Assembly (NCBI GenBank): GCA_958420075.1
Contig: CATZIM010000016.1
Coordinates: forward strand, 1 to 15,605
Source: an uncultured Clostridia bacterium
GTDB taxonomy: Bacteria > Bacillota > Clostridia > Lachnospirales > Anaerotignaceae
Length of the DNA stretch: 15,605 nt
Direction: 5' to 3'
This document shows positions 7,340 to 14,536 of this stretch, one piece after another. The number at the start of each line of letters is the position of its first letter. Within the stretch, counting starts at the first letter, position 1. The position numbers and the translations under genes were made by a program. Under the pieces are notes generated by a model. That model saw only the letters and a list, made by a program, of their open reading frames with translations. It made no database searches and had not been told where the DNA came from.

Positions 7340-8797
7340 TTGGAAATCGGGAAAAATCTGGCAGCAAACCGGGCTGCCATGAAAGAATTGTTTGCCGACT
7401 GCGGAGATATTGTTTTCCGCGATTTTGCGGCAGCAGAAGGTCAGGGACAGCTGTTTCTGGTCTATGTGGATAATATGGTCAATACCACCGCTGTGGAAGA
7501 TGCCATCATGACTAACATCATGAACCGCTGTCACGATACAGAAACGGAGGAACGGCTTTTGGGGCTTATGGAAAGCGTCATTGCCAACCGTGATGTGCAG
7601 CAGGTGGATACCATTGAAAAAGCCGCTGCCGGGGTGCTGGCAGGGGATACAGTGATTTTTATGGAGGGAAGCTCTTTTGCCTTGCAGGCGTCTACGAGAG
7701 GCTATCCCAACCGTGGCGTGGGACATACGGAAACAGAAGTGGTGGTACAGGGTCCCAAGGACGCTTTCACGGAACTTCTGGCATTCAATCTGGTGCTCAT
7801 CCGCAGAAGGATACAGGATACCCGTCTGAAAGTGGTGCGTACCAAGGCTGGCAGCCGCACAAAGACCGATGTTGCCCTTATGTATTTTTCTGATCTGGTG
7901 CGACCGGAAATTCTGCGGCAGGCAAAACGCCAGCTGGAACGTCTGCGGACAGACAGTATTCTGGACTGCGGCTCTTTGGAACAGCTTTTGGAAAAACGGC
8001 AGTTCTCGCCCTTTCCCCAATTGCAGATGACAGAACGCCCAGACAAAGCGGCGGCGGCGCTTCTGGAGGGACGTGTGGTGCTGGTGGTGGATAATACGCC
8101 TTTTGTGATTTTGCTGCCGGTGACGCTGAATCTGTTTTTTCAGGCGGCAGAAGATTATTATGACCGCTGGGAGATCATGAGCCTCATCCGTTTCATGCGG
8201 TATGTGGCTGCTTTTGTAGCGGTGGCATTGCCGGGATTGTATCTGGCGCTGACGGTGTACCATCCGGAGCTTTTGCCCACGTCTTTGGCGCTGAAGATTG
8301 CCACCACCCGACAGAGCATTCCTTTTTCTGTGGCGGTGGAAGTCATTTCCATGGAATTGGCTTTTGAGCTGCTCCGGGAAGCAGGGGTACGTCTGCCATC
8401 ACCCGTCAGTGCCACCATTGGTATTGTTGGAGGTATCATCATCGGTTCTGCGGCAGTGGATGCAGGTCTGGTGAGTCCGGCAGTAGTCATCATTTCCGCT
8501 TTGACGGGGATTTGTTCTTTTGTCATTCCCAATATTTCCGTGGTTTCCGGTCTGCGTCTGAGTAAATATCTGGTGATTTTCCTTTCTGCCACATTGGGGC
8601 TTTATGGCTTCTGGGCAGGCATTCTTTTGCTGGTGGTGCATCTGGCTGGGCTTTCTTCTTACGGGATTCCCTATCTCTATCCCTTCTGCTCCGCTTCCGT
8701 GAACCACTATCGTGATTTGGAGGACAGCTTGTTCCGCCTGCCTTTGCCCTGGCTGAAACGTCAGTCCATTTTCATGAAGAAAGGGGGGAAACGCTGA
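7340..8797 (+). CDS. gerAA: Spore germination receptor subunit A (GerAA/GerKA family)
   Basis: This is the A subunit of a GerA-type nutrient germinant receptor in the spore inner membrane. From the chosen TTG start it has 485 residues, near the length of B. subtilis GerAA. A soluble N-terminal region (about 1-240) contains the family pattern GYPNRGVGHTETEVVVQGPK and the stretch NLVLIRRRI. The C-terminal half has four to five membrane segments, including LPSPVSATIGIVGGIIIG (around 352-369) and ALTGICSFVIPN (387-398), both strongly conserved in the family. The frame stays open upstream to 7232, but that part lies inside a hairpin repeat and encodes nothing family-like. AGGTGA seven bases before TTG at 7340 supports the later start; ATG at 7379 is the alternative. 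The TGA overlaps the ATG of gerAB by one base. Sporulation-specific expression is expected. The germinant cannot be predicted. Confidence 0.93.
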   Translation: MEIGKNLAANRAAMKELFADCGDIVFRDFAAAEGQGQLFLVYVDNMVNTTAVEDAIMTNIMNRCHDTETEERLLGLMESVIANRDVQQVDTIEKAAAGVLAGDTVIFMEGSSFALQASTRGYPNRGVGHTETEVVVQGPKDAFTELLAFNLVLIRRRIQDTRLKVVRTKAGSRTKTDVALMYFSDLVRPEILRQAKRQLERLRTDSILDCGSLEQLLEKRQFSPFPQLQMTERPDKAAAALLEGRVVLVVDNTPFVILLPVTLNLFFQAAEDYYDRWEIMSLIRFMRYVAAFVAVALPGLYLALTVYHPELLPTSLALKIATTRQSIPFSVAVEVISMELAFELLREAGVRLPSPVSATIGIVGGIIIGSAAVDAGLVSPAVVIISALTGICSFVIPNISVVSGLRLSKYLVIFLSATLGLYGFWAGILLLVVHLAGLSSYGIPYLYPFCSASVNHYRDLEDSLFRLPLPWLKRQSIFMKKGGKR

Positions 8798-9909
8798 TGT
8801 TTTCTGATAACCATAAAATTTCTCTGCGGCAGATGCAGGCGCTGTTCTGTTTTTATTTTCTGGGGACAGCGTCCCTGTTTTTGCCTGCGGAATTGGCAGA
8901 GGGAAGCGGCAGAGCCTGCTGGCTGGTGATGCTCATTGGCGGGCTGCTGGCGGCGTTTTTCTCTTTGGTATTGACTCTTTTGGGCAAAAAAGAACCTGCA
9001 TGGACGGTGGTGGAATGGCTGCGCAATACTTTCGGCGGTGTGCTGGGCAGTGTGTTGGCGGTATTCATTGCCGGGAAAATTGCCGTGGATGCCATGCTGG
9101 AAGTCCGTATTTTTACGGAAATCCTCCGCAGTACCATGCTGCCCCATACGCCTCTGTGGCTGATGGTGGGTACGTTGTTAGCGTTGTCCGCCTTTGGTGT
9201 GGCAAGGGGTATTGAAGGACAGGCAAGGGGAGCGGAAATCCTGTTTTTCTTTGTATTTCCCCCTTTTGTGCTGCTGTTGTTTGCTGTGGCACTGACAGCT
9301 GGGGAAGCCTATTTCCTCCCTGTGGAACTGCCGAAGCTGGATGGACTGCGGCGAGGAGCAGCCTTCGTGCAGCCCTTGTTTCAGGCGATGATATTCCTGC
9401 TGTTTCTGCCGCCTTTTCTGGAAAAACTGGAAAAAGGACAGAAAAGCCTTTTTGGGGTCTGTCTGCTGACCACATTCCTCATGACGGCGGCCACATTCCT
9501 TTGCCTGACGGTTTACGGGGCAGAAGCTTTGTCCCATAAGATTTTCCCTACGGTACAGGTCATGGAACGTGTGCGGTTTTCCGGCATTTTTCTGGGCAGA
9601 CAGGACATCCTCCTATTGTGGTTCTGGATGGTTTCCGCTTTTCTGTATGTGTCTGGAGCACTGTTTTTCGGCAGTGTCTGCTGTGTGCGCCTATGCCGTC
9701 AAAGTGGACAGGGACGGCGGTACTGGCTGCTGCTGTGGGTGCCATTGCTATTCATTGGTGCCATGGTGCCTCAGGACTTAGCGGCAGCCTATGATTTCCG
9801 CAACAAAATACAGCCTATCTTCAGCGCCCTCACAACGGCGCTCCTGCCTCTTTTGGTTTTAGGCGTAAGGTTAGTCAAAGAAAGGGGGAAACGCCGTGAA
9901 ACAGCTTAA
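8797..9909 (+). CDS. gerAB: Spore germination receptor subunit B (GerAB family, APC-type permease)
   Basis: This 370-residue integral membrane protein has about ten hydrophobic segments, the usual size and layout of GerAB. The family belongs to the amino acid-polyamine-organocation transporter superfamily, and the B subunit is thought to form the germinant-binding pocket. Typical features are an N-terminal KISLRQMQALFCFYFLGTA segment, a helix-breaking LPAELAEGSGRACW after the first helix, and a central loop LPVELPKLDGLRRGAAF that resembles the lpvf..G....l.g pattern. The ATG shares one base with the gerAA stop. AAGGGGGGAA (8781-8790) is the ribosome binding site, and almost the same string precedes gerAC. 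The last 14 bases overlap gerAC, indicating translational coupling and equal amounts of the three subunits. Confidence 0.93.
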   Translation: MFSDNHKISLRQMQALFCFYFLGTASLFLPAELAEGSGRACWLVMLIGGLLAAFFSLVLTLLGKKEPAWTVVEWLRNTFGGVLGSVLAVFIAGKIAVDAMLEVRIFTEILRSTMLPHTPLWLMVGTLLALSAFGVARGIEGQARGAEILFFFVFPPFVLLLFAVALTAGEAYFLPVELPKLDGLRRGAAFVQPLFQAMIFLLFLPPFLEKLEKGQKSLFGVCLLTTFLMTAATFLCLTVYGAEALSHKIFPTVQVMERVRFSGIFLGRQDILLLWFWMVSAFLYVSGALFFGSVCCVRLCRQSGQGRRYWLLLWVPLLFIGAMVPQDLAAAYDFRNKIQPIFSALTTALLPLLVLGVRLVKERGKRRETA

Positions 9910-10966
9910 ATTTGCCCTCATAGCCCTATTGCCGTTGTTTTTGACGGGATGTTGGGATGGCAGAGACCCGGAGGACAGGGCTTATGTCATCACCATGGGC
10001 ATTGATAAAGGAGAGGAAGGGCTGCTGGTGACTTTTGCTCCTGCCAAGACTACCGAAGGAAATGCACAAAGCGTCTATCCTGTGACGGCGGATACCCTGA
10101 CGGCTGCCGTGGCAGATGCGGACAGCCGCAGTTCCCGGGAGGTCTATCTGGGACAATTGCGGACGGTGGTATTCGGCAAAAGCCTGCTGGCGGACAAAGC
10201 CGCCTTTGAAGCGGTGCTGGAGGAATTGGAACGGGGCAATGCTCTTTCAGAAAAAGTCATGGTGCTGGGAACGGAAAATGCCGCAGATGCCTGTGTGGAT
10301 GCCATTGCTCAGGCAGACAGCTCTACGGGATTGTTCCTTTGGGATTTTTATAAGAATACCGCCCAGGAGGTGGCTGTGACCCGCGGCATGGATTTGGATA
10401 TGCTTCTAACAGAATTGGGCGAGCAGGGCGGCAGTACGGTACTGCCACGCATTGAACAAACGGAGGAAGGTCTTTCCCTAGGCGGCGGCATTGCTTTGGC
10501 GGATGGGGCTTACGCTTTTTCATTGCCTGCGGCGGAGGAACAGGCTCATCTGCTTTTGCTGGGGGAAGGCAGCGGCGCTGTCATTGAAGGCAACTGGAAT
10601 GGAACTGTATTGCCTTTGGAAATCCGCAAGGACAAAGTTTCCTTTGATTTTGCCCAAACAGAGGAAGGGCTTTCCTGTCAGGTCAATGTGAAGGTTTCCG
10701 GCGCTCTCACAGGCAGCGGCGGACAATCTCTGCTGGACGGAAATACCAGACGAGAACTGGAAAATTTCTTCGGGGACATCATAAAAACAGATTTGGAAAA
10801 TACAATAAAAAGAGCCCAGGAAACCACCGCCGGGGATGTGTTTGGTCTTTGGGCGGAATGTCAGCGGCAGGCGCCGGACTTGGCAAAGATAGGCGAAAAC
10901 TGGCAGGATTTACAGGTTTTGGTGGATTGTGAAGTGAAATTGCAGGATACGGGACGCACACGCTAA
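9896..10966 (+). CDS. gerAC: Spore germination receptor lipoprotein subunit C (GerAC family)
   Basis: This 356-residue lipoprotein completes the receptor. The signal peptide ends in the lipobox LTGC, with Cys19 the predicted diacylglycerol site. It is followed by WDGRDPEDRAYVITMGID, close to the GCWD.RE.ED.a.v.g.GiD opening of the family. The C-terminal region contains LENTIKRAQETTAGDVFGLW and the NWQDLQVLVDCEVKL strand, as in the GerAC C-terminal domain. Translation begins at GTG, fixed by AAAGGGGGAA (9881-9890) and by the lipoprotein signal. The start lies inside the end of gerAB. No terminator follows, so transcription can run into spoIIR. Confidence 0.93.
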   Translation: MKQLKFALIALLPLFLTGCWDGRDPEDRAYVITMGIDKGEEGLLVTFAPAKTTEGNAQSVYPVTADTLTAAVADADSRSSREVYLGQLRTVVFGKSLLADKAAFEAVLEELERGNALSEKVMVLGTENAADACVDAIAQADSSTGLFLWDFYKNTAQEVAVTRGMDLDMLLTELGEQGGSTVLPRIEQTEEGLSLGGGIALADGAYAFSLPAAEEQAHLLLLGEGSGAVIEGNWNGTVLPLEIRKDKVSFDFAQTEEGLSCQVNVKVSGALTGSGGQSLLDGNTRRELENFFGDIIKTDLENTIKRAQETTAGDVFGLWAECQRQAPDLAKIGENWQDLQVLVDCEVKLQDTGRTR

Positions 10967-10974
10967 AAAAGAAG

Positions 10975-11004
10975 GTATAAAATTCCAAAAACGGGGTCAT
11001 ACTC
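10975..11004 (+). promoter_or_regulatory. Forespore (sigma-F/sigma-G) promoter of spoIIR
   Basis: GTATA (10975-10979), a 15-nt spacer and GGTCATACTC (10995-11004) match the sigma-F consensus (GYATA, 15 nt, GGnnAnAhTr) except for the last base. The same bases read as GTATA, 18 nt, CATACTC also fit sigma-G with one mismatch. In B. subtilis spoIIR is a sigma-F gene. Transcription should start near 11010-11012. Confidence 0.75.
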
Positions 11005-11040
11005 TCCCCATCAAAAGAGAAAAAGGGTGGGAGAGTATGA
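10997..11040 (+). promoter_or_regulatory. Inverted repeat able to hide the spoIIR start codon in read-through mRNA
   Basis: TCATACTCTCCC (10997-11008) pairs perfectly with GGGAGAGTATGA (11029-11040). The right arm contains the ATG (11037-11039) and the purine-rich bases before it. The left arm includes most of the promoter -10. A transcript from the spoIIR promoter starts after the left arm and cannot fold; a transcript from gerAC can. Confidence 0.75.
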
Positions 11041-11705
11041 AAACATTGGTTTTGTGGGCTTTGCGCATGAAAGCCTTTTGGAAAAAAGAGTGGAAATATG
11101 GGGTGACAGCCTTTGCGGGGGGCGTTCTGGTCTGTGTCCTTTTGTCTGGCGTTTATGCGGCAAATATCCAGCGGGGCATTGCCGATGGTGTGGTGCGGTT
11201 TCATGTGCTGGCCAACAGCGATACCACAGCAGACCAGAACTTGAAGCTGGATGTACGGGACGCAGTTCTTGCTTCATTTGGAAAAAAGCTGGAAGGCTGT
11301 TCTTCCAAAGGGGAGAGCATGGCACTTTTGGCAGCATACAAAGAGGAAATCCGCCAGACAGCGGCAGCGGAAATCGCCAGACAGGGATATGATTATCCCG
11401 TTTCCGTATCTCTGGTGCGGGAGGATTTCCCCGAAAAGACTTATGGAAATCTGGTGTTCCCTGCTGGGATTTATGATGCGGTGCGCATTGAGATTGGCGA
11501 GGCCCAAGGGCATAACTGGTGGTGCGTGCTCTATCCCCAGATGTGCTATGTGGATGCTGCATGGGGAGAACCCACAGAAGAAGGGCGGGAAAGATTGCAG
11601 GAGAACCTGACACCAGAGGAATATGCTGTGGTTTCTGCGGCGGAGCAGACCAACAAGGCACCGAAAATCAAGCTGAAAATCGTGGAGATGTGGCAGGGGG
11701 ACTAA
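11037..11705 (+). CDS. spoIIR: Stage II sporulation protein R (signal for pro-sigma-E processing)
   Basis: SpoIIR is made in the forespore and secreted into the intermembrane space, where it triggers SpoIIGA to cleave pro-sigma-E in the mother cell. The 222-residue product has a short basic N-terminus and one hydrophobic signal segment (about residues 22-42). The family core follows: GVVRFHVLANSD, then QNLKLDVRDAVL, then FPAGIYDAVRIEIGEAQGHN with WWCVLYPQMCYVD. The hydrophobic segment should act as an uncleaved anchor or signal. The start at 11037 has AAAAGGG about 9 nt upstream. A second ATG at 11067 lacks a good site. It follows gerAC by 70 nt and has its own forespore promoter. sleB begins 24 nt downstream and probably shares the transcript. 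Confidence 0.93.
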   Translation: MKTLVLWALRMKAFWKKEWKYGVTAFAGGVLVCVLLSGVYAANIQRGIADGVVRFHVLANSDTTADQNLKLDVRDAVLASFGKKLEGCSSKGESMALLAAYKEEIRQTAAAEIARQGYDYPVSVSLVREDFPEKTYGNLVFPAGIYDAVRIEIGEAQGHNWWCVLYPQMCYVDAAWGEPTEEGRERLQENLTPEEYAVVSAAEQTNKAPKIKLKIVEMWQGD

Positions 11706-11729
11706 ACAAAAAGGGAAGGAGCGCAGGCA

Positions 11730-12443
11730 ATGGGGCGAAAAGGCAGAAGAAAATGTGTTTTGGTATGTTTGCTGGCACTTCTAGTGTTGGCGTGGGGCAT
11801 GGTGGAGAAGGCGAGTCAGCCGGAGGCAGTGGCTGTGACCCAATTGGTTTCCTGGGGTACCCGTGGGGATCTGGTGAAGCAGACCCAGGAGAAACTCCGC
11901 CAGCTGGGGTATTATCCCGATACGCCCGATGGCATTTACGGCACCAAGACATATGAGGCCATTCGCCAGTTTCAGGCGGATAACGGCTTGAAAGTGGACG
12001 GCATTGCCGGCAGCGATACCCTGTCCCGTCTGGGCATTTCCATTGGTACCGGCACCAGTGGCATCGGGGAAACGGGCACCAGCGATTATGATGAGGATTT
12101 GTATCTACTGGCGTCTATCATCCATGGGGAAGCCCGCGGGGAACCTTACGAAGGACAGGTGGCAGTGGGGGCGGTGGTACTGAACCGGGTGGCAAGTCCT
12201 GATTTTCCCAATACCATTGCGGAGGTCATCTACCAGCCTGGTGCTTTCGATGCGGTGGAGGATAAACAGTTTTATCTGACACCCAATGAAACGGCGCTGA
12301 ACGCCGCCAGAGATGCCCTCAACGGCTGGGACCCTACCAATGGTGCCCTGTATTATTGGAATCCCGTCACAGCCACCAGCCGCTGGATTTGGAGCATTCC
12401 CATCACTACTACTATTGGCAGACATGTTTTCGGCGTAAAATAA
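11730..12443 (+). CDS. sleB: Spore cortex-lytic transglycosylase SleB
   Basis: SleB is a lytic transglycosylase that degrades muramic-delta-lactam-containing cortex peptidoglycan during germination. The 237-residue protein has an N-terminal signal/anchor segment (about 9-24) and a peptidoglycan-binding type 1 domain (about 43-101, with QTQEKLRQLGYYPDTPDGIYG). A short Gly/Ser/Thr linker leads to the hydrolase_2 (SleB/CwlJ) domain from residue 122. That domain shows IIHGEARGEPYEGQVAVGAV with the likely catalytic Glu134, and ALYYWNPVTATSRWIW near the end. The peptidoglycan-binding domain favours SleB over CwlJ. GGAAGGAG 8 nt upstream sets the start. Unlike many Bacillus loci, ypeB, encoding the SleB partner, does not follow; the next genes converge on the other strand. 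Confidence 0.93.
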   Translation: MGRKGRRKCVLVCLLALLVLAWGMVEKASQPEAVAVTQLVSWGTRGDLVKQTQEKLRQLGYYPDTPDGIYGTKTYEAIRQFQADNGLKVDGIAGSDTLSRLGISIGTGTSGIGETGTSDYDEDLYLLASIIHGEARGEPYEGQVAVGAVVLNRVASPDFPNTIAEVIYQPGAFDAVEDKQFYLTPNETALNAARDALNGWDPTNGALYYWNPVTATSRWIWSIPITTTIGRHVFGVK

Positions 12444-12448
12444 AAAAG

Positions 12449-12476
12449 CACGGTATCTTCTTAGAGAAGTACCGTG
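12449..12476 (+). terminator. Stem-loop after sleB
   Basis: CACGGTA (12449-12455) pairs with TACCGTG (12470-12476), and CTTCT pairs with AGAAG inside, with one bulged T. It starts 6 nt past the sleB stop. No T-run follows directly, so termination may depend on the next hairpin (12502-12540), which does end in TTTTTTATTTTT. Confidence 0.6.
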
Positions 12477-12481
12477 TAAGG

Positions 12482-12586
12482 GGCATCCTCATAAAAAAAC
12501 AAAAAAAGCTGAAATTCTTATAAAAAATTTCAGCTTTTTTATTTTTATAAAAGTTTTATCTGGTATGTTTTCTTATGAGGATTGCC
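12482..12586. repeat. Hairpin repeat, copy C first unit (nested inverted repeats)
   Basis: The outer arms are GGC-ATCCTCATAA (12482-12494) and TTATGAGGAT-TGCC (12573-12586). The inner arms AAAAAAGCTGAAATT (12502-12516) and AATTTCAGCTTTTTT (12526-12540) enclose a 9-nt loop. The layout matches copy B at 7152-7226, and base differences are compensated on both arms. The inner hairpin with its T-run also fits a terminator for sleB. Confidence 0.75.
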
Positions 12587-12592
12587 GTCGCA

Positions 12593-12649
12593 ATTCCCCT
12601 TAAGAAATCAGGAAAAAGAAAAACAATGTTTTCTTAATGGGAATCTGCT
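12593..12649. repeat. Hairpin repeat, copy C second unit
   Basis: ATTCCCCTTAAGAAA (12593-12607) pairs with TTTCTTAATGGGAAT (12630-12644), with one mismatch, around a 22-nt loop. It lies between the convergent sleB and DUF1294 genes. The right arm resembles TGTTTTCTTATGAGGA at 12566-12581, the right end of the first unit, so both units may share end sequences. Confidence 0.65.
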
Positions 12650-12658
12650 TTTATGTTT

Positions 12659-12964
12659 TCATGCTGTAAAGGCAAAGGTGGTCATCAGCAGCCAGCACAG
12701 GAAAATGTGCATGAGGGCTGTCAGACCGTATGCTACATAAAAAGAAATATGTTTTGTTTTGTGGTGTTGAGTAAACATGCCAACAAAGCCCCCGATGCTG
12801 CCGCCTAAAATGGCCATCAGGAACAATGTTTTCTCAGGCACCCGCCGTCTGCCGCGGATGGCACGTTTTTTATCCAGCGCCATGGCACAGAACAGCACGA
12901 TATTGATGATGAGGTAATACCCTGTGATAATCCAGAAGGGTACGGGATGAAAGGTGAACTGCAT
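12659..12964 (-). CDS. Small DUF1294-family membrane protein
   Basis: This 101-residue protein has three hydrophobic segments. After the first comes the DUF1294 signature: ALDKKRAIRGRRRVPEKTLF, then LAILGG-type glycine-rich sequence (MAILGGSIGGFVGMF), then a short HHKTKH segment. The biochemical role of this family is not known. It is the last gene of the minus-strand operon. Its ATG is one base past the stop of the methylglyoxal-synthase-like gene, and its ribosome binding site (GGTGAG) lies in the end of that gene, so translation is probably coupled. Confidence 0.85.
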   Translation of the reverse strand: MQFTFHPVPFWIITGYYLIINIVLFCAMALDKKRAIRGRRRVPEKTLFLMAILGGSIGGFVGMFTQHHKTKHISFYVAYGLTALMHIFLCWLLMTTFAFTA

Positions 12965-12965
12965 G

Positions 12966-13358
12966 TTATCTCACCACGTTTCTCCAGTCCAGATCGCCTC
13001 TGTCCAGCGCCAGCAGCAGCACTTCCGCTGTTGCCAGATTGGTAGCAACGGGAATGTTGTGGGTGTCACACAGGCGGAACAGGTTGCTGTATTCTTCATA
13101 AGACTGGTGAGAAGCAGGGTCACGCAGGAAGATCATCATATCCAGATCGTTGTTGATGATCTGCGCGCCAAGCTGTTCAGAGCCCCCCAGCTGCCCAGCC
13201 AGATATTTATGCACATTCAAATTTGCGGCTTCACTTACCAAACGGCCTGTGGTAGCAGTAGCATAAAGTTCATGTTTGCACAGGATATGACGGTAAGCGA
13301 TGCAAAGGTTTTCCATTAGTTTTTTCTTATTGTCGTCCGCAATTAATGCGATATTCAT
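12966..13358 (-). CDS. mgsA: Methylglyoxal-synthase-like protein with altered catalytic residues
   Basis: This 130-residue protein aligns along its length with methylglyoxal synthases, which convert dihydroxyacetone phosphate to methylglyoxal and phosphate. Shared features are NIALIADDNKKKL (2-14), LYATATTGRL (31-40), an AG.LGG..QLGAQI loop (54-67), DMMIFLRDP (73-81) and NIPVATNLATAE (101-112). Several active-site positions known from the E. coli enzyme differ: the catalytic base Asp71 is Ser60, phosphate-binding Ser65 is Ala54, His19 is Asp8, and the segment holding His98 and Asp101 is rewritten (ASHQSYEEYSN) and one residue shorter. The mgsA symbol therefore reflects homology rather than proven activity. 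Longer frames extend upstream, but MNIALIA fits the family start and has a GAGGGGGG site. The start overlaps the rodA stop by 4 bases (ATGA). Confidence 0.8.
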   Translation of the reverse strand: MNIALIADDNKKKLMENLCIAYRHILCKHELYATATTGRLVSEAANLNVHKYLAGQLGGSEQLGAQIINNDLDMMIFLRDPASHQSYEEYSNLFRLCDTHNIPVATNLATAEVLLLALDRGDLDWRNVVR

Positions 13359-14503
13359 AATAAACCCCCCTCGAATAATGATCTGGTTTCTTTTTTTCGA
13401 ATATTCAGTACCAGTCCAAGCGCCACCATGTTTGTCCACATGGAGCTGCCCCCATAGCTGACAAAGGGCAGGGACATGCCGGTATTAGGCACAATGCCTG
13501 TGGCAACGCCGGCGTTGACGAAGGTCTGGAAGGCAAACATGCCTGCCACACCCACCACAATGAGCTGGCTGAATGTATCTCTCGTAGATAATGCTATAAT
13601 GATACAACGAAATACTACAAAGAGCAATAGCCCTAATGTAAATATACAACCCAAAAATCCAAATTCCTCCCCAATTACAGAAAAAATAAAATCATTATGT
13701 GGTTCGGGCAGATAACTGAGCTGGTTCAAAGTGCCTTGGAAGAGGCCTTTGCCGGTGAGCTGACCGGAGCCGATGGCATTGATGGATTTTTCTGTCTGGT
13801 AATAGAGGTCAGGGTTGGCTGTAGGGTCCACAAAGGACAGGATACGGTTGAACTGGTGAGGTTCAAAGATCTTATCCATAATCAGGGGATTTTCCCGGCT
13901 GACGTCAAAGAGGATAAAAGCAATGAGCGGCACAGCCACAATGGCTACATTCCGCACCCAGATGATGTCGATGCCTGCCACGAATACCAGAATACAGAAG
14001 ATTGCCACCAGTACCAGACTGGCGGAAAGGGCAGGCTGCTTCAGTACCAGCAGGATGGGGATGCCGGCGATGACGCACAGCTTCAGGAAGAAATCCAGCC
14101 GGTTCATTTTTGACTGATGCAGGGAAATGAACTTAGCTAAGAAGAAAATCATCATGACTTTGGCAAACTCTGATGGCTGAATGGTCAAAGGCCCGATGGC
14201 GATCCAACGTGTCGCGCCGTTGGATTCGTTCCCCAGCACAAATACCGCCAGCAGCAGTACGATGTTGATGAAATAAATAGGGATATAATATTGTGAAAAA
14301 TATTCGTAGTCTACATTGGCTGCCACCACCATCAGTCCAAGACCGATGATGAAAAAGACGATCTGTTTATAGACTTCGGAAGTTCCTTCTCCCAGATTGA
14401 AGTGCAGGGCGCTGGCGATGCAGATGATGCCGAAAACGGCAAGGATGCATACGGCGCCGATGAGATACCAATCCAGGTTTTGGAGCCATTTTTTGCTTTG
14501 CAT
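13355..14503 (-). CDS. rodA: SEDS-family peptidoglycan glycosyltransferase (RodA type)
   Basis: This 382-residue membrane protein has about ten transmembrane segments. RodA/FtsW/SpoVE proteins polymerise lipid II with a partner class B PBP. Visible family motifs are NGATRWIAIGPLTIQPSEFAK, written here in parts NGATRW (95-100) and QPSEFAK (109-115), LPEPHNDFIFSVIGEEFGF (265-283) and VNAGVATGIVPNTG-MSLPFVSYGGSS (329-354). Asp271 in HNDFIF is the expected catalytic aspartate; Glu112 and Lys115 are also kept. The usual QPDLGT motif reads QPALSA here, with Ala158 in place of Asp. Position beside minDE and the RodA-like size favour RodA over SpoVE or FtsW, but that cannot be settled from sequence alone. 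GGAGG lies 6 nt before the ATG. Confidence 0.9.
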   Translation of the reverse strand: MQSKKWLQNLDWYLIGAVCILAVFGIICIASALHFNLGEGTSEVYKQIVFFIIGLGLMVVAANVDYEYFSQYYIPIYFINIVLLLAVFVLGNESNGATRWIAIGPLTIQPSEFAKVMMIFFLAKFISLHQSKMNRLDFFLKLCVIAGIPILLVLKQPALSASLVLVAIFCILVFVAGIDIIWVRNVAIVAVPLIAFILFDVSRENPLIMDKIFEPHQFNRILSFVDPTANPDLYYQTEKSINAIGSGQLTGKGLFQGTLNQLSYLPEPHNDFIFSVIGEEFGFLGCIFTLGLLLFVVFRCIIIALSTRDTFSQLIVVGVAGMFAFQTFVNAGVATGIVPNTGMSLPFVSYGGSSMWTNMVALGLVLNIRKKETRSLFEGGLL

Positions 14504-14536
14504 AGGCTACCTCCAGAGGTTGGTTTTATAATACAG

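Noticed and set aside
13359..13439. Upstream extension of the methylglyoxal-synthase-like gene
   Set aside because: It overlaps the end of rodA and lacks homology; the ATG at 13358 gives the standard MgsA N-terminus with a strong ribosome site.
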